Source: Gymnopilus junonius
Taxonomy: Eukaryota > Basidiomycota > Agaricomycetes > Agaricales > Galerinaceae
Length of the DNA: 24,715 nucleotides
Assembly (NCBI GenBank): GCA_015501075.1
Contig: JADNYJ010000465.1
Span: forward strand, 1-24,715
Direction of reading: 5' to 3'
Position numbers and translations under genes: made by a program. The notes under the pieces were generated by a model. It was not told where the DNA came from, ran no database searches, and worked only from the letters and a program-made list of their open reading frames with translations. Each line of letters begins with the position of its first letter. Positions within the stretch are counted from its first letter, which is position 1. Positions 18,906-24,715 of the stretch are shown here, in pieces.

Positions 18906-19319
18906 GCAGGTTGATGTGTTGGTTGTACATCAGCAAATCGGGGAATTTATGATTTGGCCCTACACCTCTTGTAGTCTTCTTACTATCTTACAATGGCCCC
19001 GCATTGTAATATATTGCTATATCATTTGTTCCTATTATTGTTGTATCATGTGGCTTGAATATCATACTTTTTCCATTGTACAAGCATATCATAGTGTTTT
19101 TGATGAATCTGTATGGCCATTTATAACCATTGCAGGATTGTATTAGAGTTATAGAATTAATATCTACTTTTTCTAGGTCTTATAAGGGTTGTATATGATG
19201 ATCAGGACTTTCTATTATATTGTAAGGTAATCCTGAGAATACGACAGTATCATGGAGTCATCATCTATCTTTTCATTATCTTATCTGTCCTTGTAATGCT
19301 GAAGTAAGATGTTACAGTG
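18906..19319. other. AT-rich spacer, nothing recognised
   Basis: A short open stretch begins at 18904, but its composition (Ile/Tyr/Cys-rich, from AT-rich DNA) does not look like a real protein. I see no LTR end or RNA gene. It separates the divergent dioxygenase remnant (minus) from the plus-strand spliced gene. Confidence 0.3.
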
Positions 19320-20242
19320 ACTGCAGGGGAAAGTGTTACATGTTGCATCCAACATTGCATTACAACTCTCCTTTACCCTGCATGCCTTCCACAATTGTTT
19401 CTGGGGCCCAAATGTCAGTGACCTTGCATTAAAGGTGTGTATTTGCTCAACACCCTCTATTCTTTTTGTTTATCATTGTTGCTAACTACTTGACAATTAG
19501 ATGCATGTACAGTTGAGCTCCATGGCCCTTTGTTGCATTCCATGTCAATGAAGACCGCAAGATTTGTGCTGCAAGCCAAGCCGGCTCTGAATTGGAATTA
19601 CCTCCCTCTGATGAAGTAATTGAAAGCTCAATAGATTATGAGCACTCTGTGAGTTTACTTTCTCATCCCTCAGATTTTGTGTCCTTGGCTCAATGACTGT
19701 AAAGCTTCAGATCCCAAGCCCTGAACCTGAAATTTACCACTTTCCAGGTACTAAGCCACCTGAGGAACCCCAACGTACATGTCTGGGAGCTCGACAGGAC
19801 CTGCCAGCAGTTCTCTTGGAGTTCCATGATATGTTTGCTGACAATCCATCACAGACTCCAGAATTTGATACACAATGGTTTGACAAGAGAGAAAGGAGAG
19901 AAAAGATTCAGTTAGAGGCCAAAACAGCACAAGATGTGCTGCCAGATGTGGCACTTGCAAGTAGACTGGTATGTACTCCATTGCCAGTCACCTTTTGAAC
20001 TCACCTTTTGACATTCTCCTTGACAGACTGGTTCATCTGTTCAGCACTCCCAACTGCCCAGTGTTGAAATGCCCAAAGCCTCCTCGCCAGCTTCTCAGGC
20101 CAATTTGTGTGCCCCTCACTGTGTCCACATCAAGATGACAAAGGAACATGCTAGGAGAATGAAAAGTTTAGCTTATATAAAGGTTCTTCAAGCTAAGATT
20201 TTGTTGGAAGAGACCAAGATTCGCTACTACAAGTATTCATGA
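19320..20242 (+). CDS. Unrecognised spliced gene (3' exons)
   Basis: Four likely exons: ~19320-19434, 19501-19648, 19711-19968 and 20027-20242 (TGA). Introns: 19435-19500 (GT..TTAG with CTAAC branch), 19649-19710 (GTGAGT..TTCAG) and 19969-20026 (GTATGT..GACAG), 58-66 bp. The last two joins are in phase: ...DYEHS/IPSPEPEIYHF and ...VALASRL/TGSSVQHSQLPS. Exon 3 is acidic and charged (LPAVLLEFHDMFADNPSQTP, QWFDKRERREKIQLEAK); the last exon is Ser/Pro-rich, then basic and helical (KMTKEHARRMKSLAYIKVLQ, KILLEETKIRYYKYS). I do not recognise a domain. The first join needs a frame change and a TGA at 19514-19516 (perhaps old CGA before APWPFVAF), so the gene may be decayed or exon 2 may be the true start region. 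It converges on the transposase gene, whose stop is 80 bp away. Confidence 0.5.
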
Positions 20243-20321
20243 TTAGTACGCAAATTTCAGCAGGATAAACAGTAGTTAATGTTTAGTAAATTCATTTTAT
20301 TATAGTTCAAACCTAGAATGA

Positions 20322-23300
20322 TCAATAGTTATCATCATATGAATCCTCACTTTCCACATCTGGATCATTGCCATCTACACTGGACTCATCTTCAGATTCA
20401 GAAGGAATTGAGCCAGGTTCTTCTTCATCAAACCCTCTTCCATTGGTATGTGATGCACTTCTGGATTGGTGGAGTTGTTAACTGGATCACCATCCTCGTC
20501 TTCTAACTCAGGTTCCTCGCATCCAAATTCTGATTGATAGGGCCAATGTCATGCTGAGGGCCATTATTCAAGTGTCCAACACCACTGCCAACATAGCACA
20601 TTATCATATCACAGTCAACAAAGATATTGACATAGAAGTTTACCCAGTCATCCTCTTCTTTTGGATTTAAACCATCTGGCAACACTCTGCGGTACAGGAA
20701 GGAGGTTTGTGGTACATCCTTCATGGAATGCAGGGATTAGGTGGCATCCACATACAACATGTGCTTGGTTCACAAAGCTAAAAGCATAGTCATCTGTAGA
20801 TTCGACAAAGCCAATCTTTGGCAAGAGCCCCTTTTGACAATTTGGTGTGTAATTGTATTCCTTTCCAAGCCACTGAACCCAGAAGAAATCCATTCAGCAA
20901 ACTGATCTAGCATTGGGAATATCTGATCTATCTGCCCATACATTTGCATGATAGATGCCTATTACCCTTGCATACAAATAAGGGTCACCACCTTCCTCTG
21001 CCTCTGGGGCATGAAGCATAATGTCAGGGTGAGTTCGTGGGTTAATTGTGTCATATTCATGCTGCAGATCATAGGTAGTATAGTTGAGGCAACAGGTCTG
21101 AACAGAGAATATTCTTTGTCCTGCAAAACAGATTGAGTTGCGATCATCATCAGAATAATCTTCGTGCATGTCGGCATCAAATTCACAGTTCTGCAAGCAT
21201 CCCAGAAGATGATCCTGTGACTTGGGTAAGAATCGATGATATGCAGGATCACCTCAGTTTGACCAAATGGCAGTAAAGATATTAACAGGCTTATTTGTGG
21301 ATGCTGATATTTTATAATGTAGGTCAGTGTCAGCACTAATGTCTGACTCTGAATCACTGTCATCGGCACCAGTAGCCCATCCGCTCTTTGATTTTCTGTG
21401 CTCCAGAAGCCTCTTTCTCTCAAAAGCAAGTCTTGCAAGTCAAGCCCTTTCACCCCTCTGATAATGCTTTGCAATTTGGAGATCTGCATTATGCTTGTTT
21501 GTCATTCCGTACAGTCGTTTTACCAGTCAGTGTGCAAGCTCTCCTACTTGAGTAGAAAACCCATCTGTACACCCAAAGAGGTGAATGGATTTAACATAGT
21601 CAGCAAGAGAGTGCCACTTGTAGGTAAGGAGGTTGAGGTTTTTTCAGTTTTTCGTCCTGCACTTGTGGAATTACCCATATGTTCCGTTGCTTTTCCCTTG
21701 CCTTTTTGTTGCCATCTGTTATGTGCCTCTGTCTCTTGTGGAAGTTCAAATGTTGCAAAATTTGCATCAGATATATCTCTGAAATTGTGCATAAGTTTCC
21801 CAAGATCCTGGGTGAGCTCATCGAGATGGTTGAGAGTGTTGTCGGTATGGAGATGGAGCTTCACAAAAGCATGCCACTCATACAGTAACGTAGAGAAGAA
21901 TCTGCACCATTGAGTTATATGGCTCTGGGAAGAGCCCTTCAAATACAGGAATACTGCACTGTAACAAGTCCTCAAAGTCATGAGCAGCCAACTTCTTCAT
22001 CTCTGAAGCATTGGTGTGTGAATCATCAAATTGTACTTGATCCAAATGTGGGTATATTGCAAAAGGTCTGTCCAATTCTGCCACTAAACTTCCATCTGAT
22101 GCTGCTGCATACAACACTCTAATGAGATGCATGAAAAGGGCCTTCCACACACCAAGCTCAAATTCATGAAGGAAGTCAGGAACAAGGAAGCGCGAGACAT
22201 CAAAGTCCTCACCTAGACAGCTGACAAATGCATTTAGAGTAGGAACTGATGATGTTGGCTTGAGCAATCAGTCGATAATAGCTCCACCAATAGCTGCTGC
22301 CTTCTGGTAGATTGCATCTCCACGCTGACAGTGAGTGGGAATATCCTTCTTCTGTGTTCCCCATTTTGAATGGAATCCTGCCACAAAGTCCTGGAAAGAA
22401 TCTGGAAGAGACGGGATGTATGTGATATGCTGGCAAGCTCCTGAATTAGGCTGGGCACATATATACTTTGATAAGTTTCCAAACAGCATGTATATCAGCC
22501 AAAGTTTCACAGTTCTGAAATTTGCTAAGTGAGTACCATCTGACCAGAACATGAGTGCAGCTATGACTTTTTCCCGCTTGCAGTGTGGATCATCAGGTGG
22601 CACAGGTGCGCTTTGAACTTTGACATGTTCTTTGTTGTATATGTCTGAATCATAAACCTCACTATAGACTCATTCTTCTTCCCCATTGGATAATCTTCGA
22701 AATAATTTGAAGGGTGAAAGATGAAATTTGAATGCCAGAGAGGATGCAAATGTGGCTTTAATAACAGCTGTTATTTTGCAAAAATGAAGCCCTGGGATAG
22801 AAAACATGGCAGGTGGCACACTCCTTGATCCTGATGGAACCTCAATTTGAACAGAAGCGGTCTGAAAGGAGTCTAAAAATGGCGAGTTCTTGTCTGCAGC
22901 ATCATTTCTGTGATTTTCTCATGCTGTACTGAACCCACATAGTTCTTCAACCTTGAAATTTGGGTCAAGCAGTACCTCTTTGACAAGTCGATCAACCTCA
23001 GCATCAGACTTTGTTGGTGGGCCAGAATCTTTCCAGTTCATCAAAAGTTCAACTGTTTGATTTCAGTGAACAGAAGGAGTAACTGGACGCAATTTATCTG
23101 CTGCAGTATCATCATCAGAAAGAAGGTCCTCATTTGGGATGAAGGAATCGGGATCAAAAGAAGGCTAATAAAGGTATTCTCAAAGAAGGTAGAATGAATT
23201 CACAGCCATCCATAGTCAGTTACATGCTTCAAGTACAACACGGGGTAATGATGATGGTGGTTCAGGAGGTTCAGGCTCTATAAAAGGGAGGGGTTCTGGA

Positions 23301-23790
23301 TTCATATCATTAAACTGAGCAGGCTGCCATCTCGTGTTCATTGGGTGACCAGACTGAGTAAACTGTGCAGCAGTGGTGGTATTGAAGGTGGCATGGATGA
23401 TGAAGTATTGGATTGGGCAGGGTCGGAAGAGATGTCTGGGTGGTAGGAAAAACATGAATCCATAGTCACGTCAACTACATTATGATCTACGTCCATTGGT
23501 TGGTCTTCAGCAGTTTCTTGGAAACTTGAACTGGTTCCCCGAACCATTTGCTATTCATGCATCAAGCACAATTTTGTTGAAGATAATTATTCACTCACAA
23601 TATGTGCTTTGCAATCTGCAAGCTGAGCTGTTTTCTTATTTAATGTTAAGGCTGCTACAGCTTTCCGGTGCAGAGCTTCAGTGTCACAATAGTTGATATA
23701 TCCTTGACATTTGTTTTGATGATTCCTGAGACCACCAGCTGAAGATGCTGTAAATTTTTCTGGCCCACTACAATGTTTGCAGATGTGCAT
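20322..23790 (-). pseudogene. Plavaka-like (KDZ-related) basidiomycete transposase, internally deleted and decayed
   Basis: The likely start is the ATG at 23790 (MHICKHC). A C2HC finger follows (C-x2-C-x17-H-x4-C). An intron with GTGAGT donor and AATAG acceptor (about 23594-23535) joins KAHI to QMVRGTSSSF in phase; another probable intron lies near 23170-23225. Blocks in order: FIPNEDLLSDDD, PFLDSFQTASVQIEVPSGSR, FSIPGLHF, FHLSPFKLF, IAALMFWSDGTHLANF, FGNLSKYI, YIPSLPDSFQDFVAGFHSKW, LLKPTSSVPTLNAFVS, FLHEFELGVWKALFMHLIRV, EMKKLAAHDFEDLLQCSIPV, ATFELPQET, then GCHLIPAFHEG, NFYVNIFVDCDMIM and an acidic tail ending TGA at 20324-20322. Between THCQR and DAIYQK (about 22320) roughly a hundred or more residues seem deleted. 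In-frame TGAs occur at 23065, 22921, 22270, 21257 and 20896, plus frameshifts. The superfamily is from remembered sequence style; Plavaka is preferred over KDZ proper. It is a cut-and-paste transposase relative and surely inactive. Confidence 0.72.
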
Positions 23791-24106
23791 CAGAATAAAA
23801 AAGATAACAAGCAGAGCTTGTAGCTTGAGATGAGGCCAATGCCTCTCCATGAATGAATGCCAAGCAGAAGAATGGAAAAGGAGATGGAATTAGAAATGAC
23901 ATTACAGAACAAGCCTATATATATTGTTGTTCATTGTCCTGAGAATAAACAATTATTTTGACATCAGCAAGCCTTGTATGGCCCTCGAAGTGAAGAACTT
24001 ATAAAAGAAGCCTTACATTACTTTTGTTAACTATTTTCCCTTTCATCCACCAATCATTTCCCTTTCATCTGCTGACCATTTCCCCTTTCATCCAAACTCA
24101 TGTACC
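23791..24106. other. Divergent intergenic region
   Basis: It separates the transposase pseudogene (minus) from the plus-strand gene at 24107. It contains AT-rich sequence (TATATATATTG at about 23916) and three near-repeats of CATTTCCCTTTCATCC between about 24050 and 24095. These pyrimidine-rich copies lie just upstream of the ATG at 24107 and may be promoter or 5'UTR of that gene. No ORF is convincing. Confidence 0.4.
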
Positions 24107-24715
24107 ATGGCTCCTACCCCCTCTTGTCCACTTCCTGAATCCTTGCCTAACTCCTCTTCTCAGCCTGAAAGTAATGAAGACCTTGAACTTGATCTAGCAA
24201 TGCAACTTGTCCTCTATAAGCAGAAGTACCACAAAGAGAAGGAGGAGAAGAAAGCTCTCATGGTGGATGCAGCAACATCCAGTTCCAGTGATGAGGCACA
24301 GAAGTCTAAGAAATGCAAGAAGGGTAAGAGGTAAGCCCATTTTGTCAGTACTAAGGAATACATACCATTGTTGACAGTACAGCAGCTCACCGACTGTTCT
24401 TGCTTCAGGCTGTGGCATCCATAGGCTTGTCATGATATGTGGGAGTCTCTTGGAGCTCATGTCAAAGTCTGACAAGCACATTGAGCTATGTGAAGATCCA
24501 GATGCATTGCCAGATAGATGAGTTTGAAGGGCTTGAGGAAGATGATGTTGAAGACAAAAATGTGAGTATGTTGTCTCAATGCTTATCTCATCATCATTTA
24601 CTCACATGTGATCTTATCAAGGTTTGAACAGAGCTATGTTGCTCTTTGTGCACTTTTTCATCTTGTACCAAAGTTCCAAAAGAAACTTGATGAGGGCAAT
24701 TGTGCTGATGAAATC
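24107..24715 (+). CDS. Unrecognised acidic/Lys-rich spliced gene, 5' part (runs off window)
   Basis: Exon 1, 24107-24323, starts MAPTPSCPLPESLPNSSSQP, then an acidic helix (ESNEDLELDLAMQLVLYKQK), a charged coiled-coil-like stretch (HKEKEEKKAL) and a Lys cluster (KSKKCKKG), perhaps a nuclear signal. Intron 24324-24408 (GTAAGA..CTTCAG) joins in phase to CGIHRLVMICGSLLELMSKS...CEDPDALPD. A one-base shift near 24520 leads to DEFEGLEEDDVEDKN. A second intron is about 24562-24621 (GTGAGT..ATCAAG). The next exon reads FEQSYVALCALFHLVPKFQK and continues past the end. Similar small N-terminal Ser/Lys-rich proteins occur near transposons in agarics, but I do not assign a family. The frameshift suggests early decay or a mis-placed splice. 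Confidence 0.5.

Noticed and set aside
18904..19146. 80-codon plus ORF
   Set aside because: Low-complexity Ile/Tyr/Cys content from AT-rich DNA, no splice context and no conserved motif.
21398..21913. 171-codon plus-strand ORF
   Set aside because: It is antisense to clearly conserved transposase blocks (ATFELPQET, EMKKLAA region) and is a shadow frame.

Overview
The window looks like transposon-rich DNA of a mushroom-forming basidiomycete (Agaricomycetes). The grounds are 49-85 bp spliceosomal introns with GT..AG ends and CTAAC-like branch sites, a Ty3/gypsy chromovirus of the type common in these fungi, and a large transposase of the basidiomycete Plavaka/KDZ kind. There is no bacterial gene organisation, and I see no rRNA, tRNA or CRISPR. 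The genus cannot be told from the sequence.

Layout. 1-1350: minus-strand 5' end of an LTR retrotransposon (gag, primer-binding site, part of its LTR, family A). 1351-8650: a full-length-like but dead Ty3/gypsy chromovirus on the plus strand (gag, protease, RT, RNase H, integrase, chromodomain, a proline-rich third ORF, 226-bp 3' LTR); a complete solo LTR of family A (1892-3165, minus) sits inside its gag. 8651-10795: the 3' end of another LTR element with its LTR, split by a 1.25-kb solo LTR of family B (8900-10146). 10813-11390: C-terminal remnant of a transposase-like protein. 11560-14290: decayed, spliced plus-strand gene of unknown family, split by a second family-B solo LTR (11730-12761). 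14319-15057: family-A LTR fragment cut off just after its TATA box.

The right third (15921-24715) is less repetitive and holds multi-exon genes. They are an eight-exon DUF6532-like gene (minus), a 2-oxoglutarate dioxygenase-like remnant (minus), an unrecognised spliced gene (plus), a long Plavaka-like transposase pseudogene (minus, internal deletion in its centre) and the 5' end of an acidic/lysine-rich spliced gene (plus) running off the window.

The strongest signal across the window is CpG decay. In the chromovirus pol 15 of 16 in-frame stops I located are TGA, many at positions where the family has arginine (CGA to TGA). The Plavaka-like gene shows the same, plus apparent Arg-to-Cys changes. 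This fits methylation and deamination of transposon DNA. I found no convincing new biological system. The most useful leads are the dioxygenase/DUF6532/transposase neighbourhood, the two long LTR families with 4-bp target duplications, and several unrecognised spliced genes. All family names come from remembered motifs, not searches.
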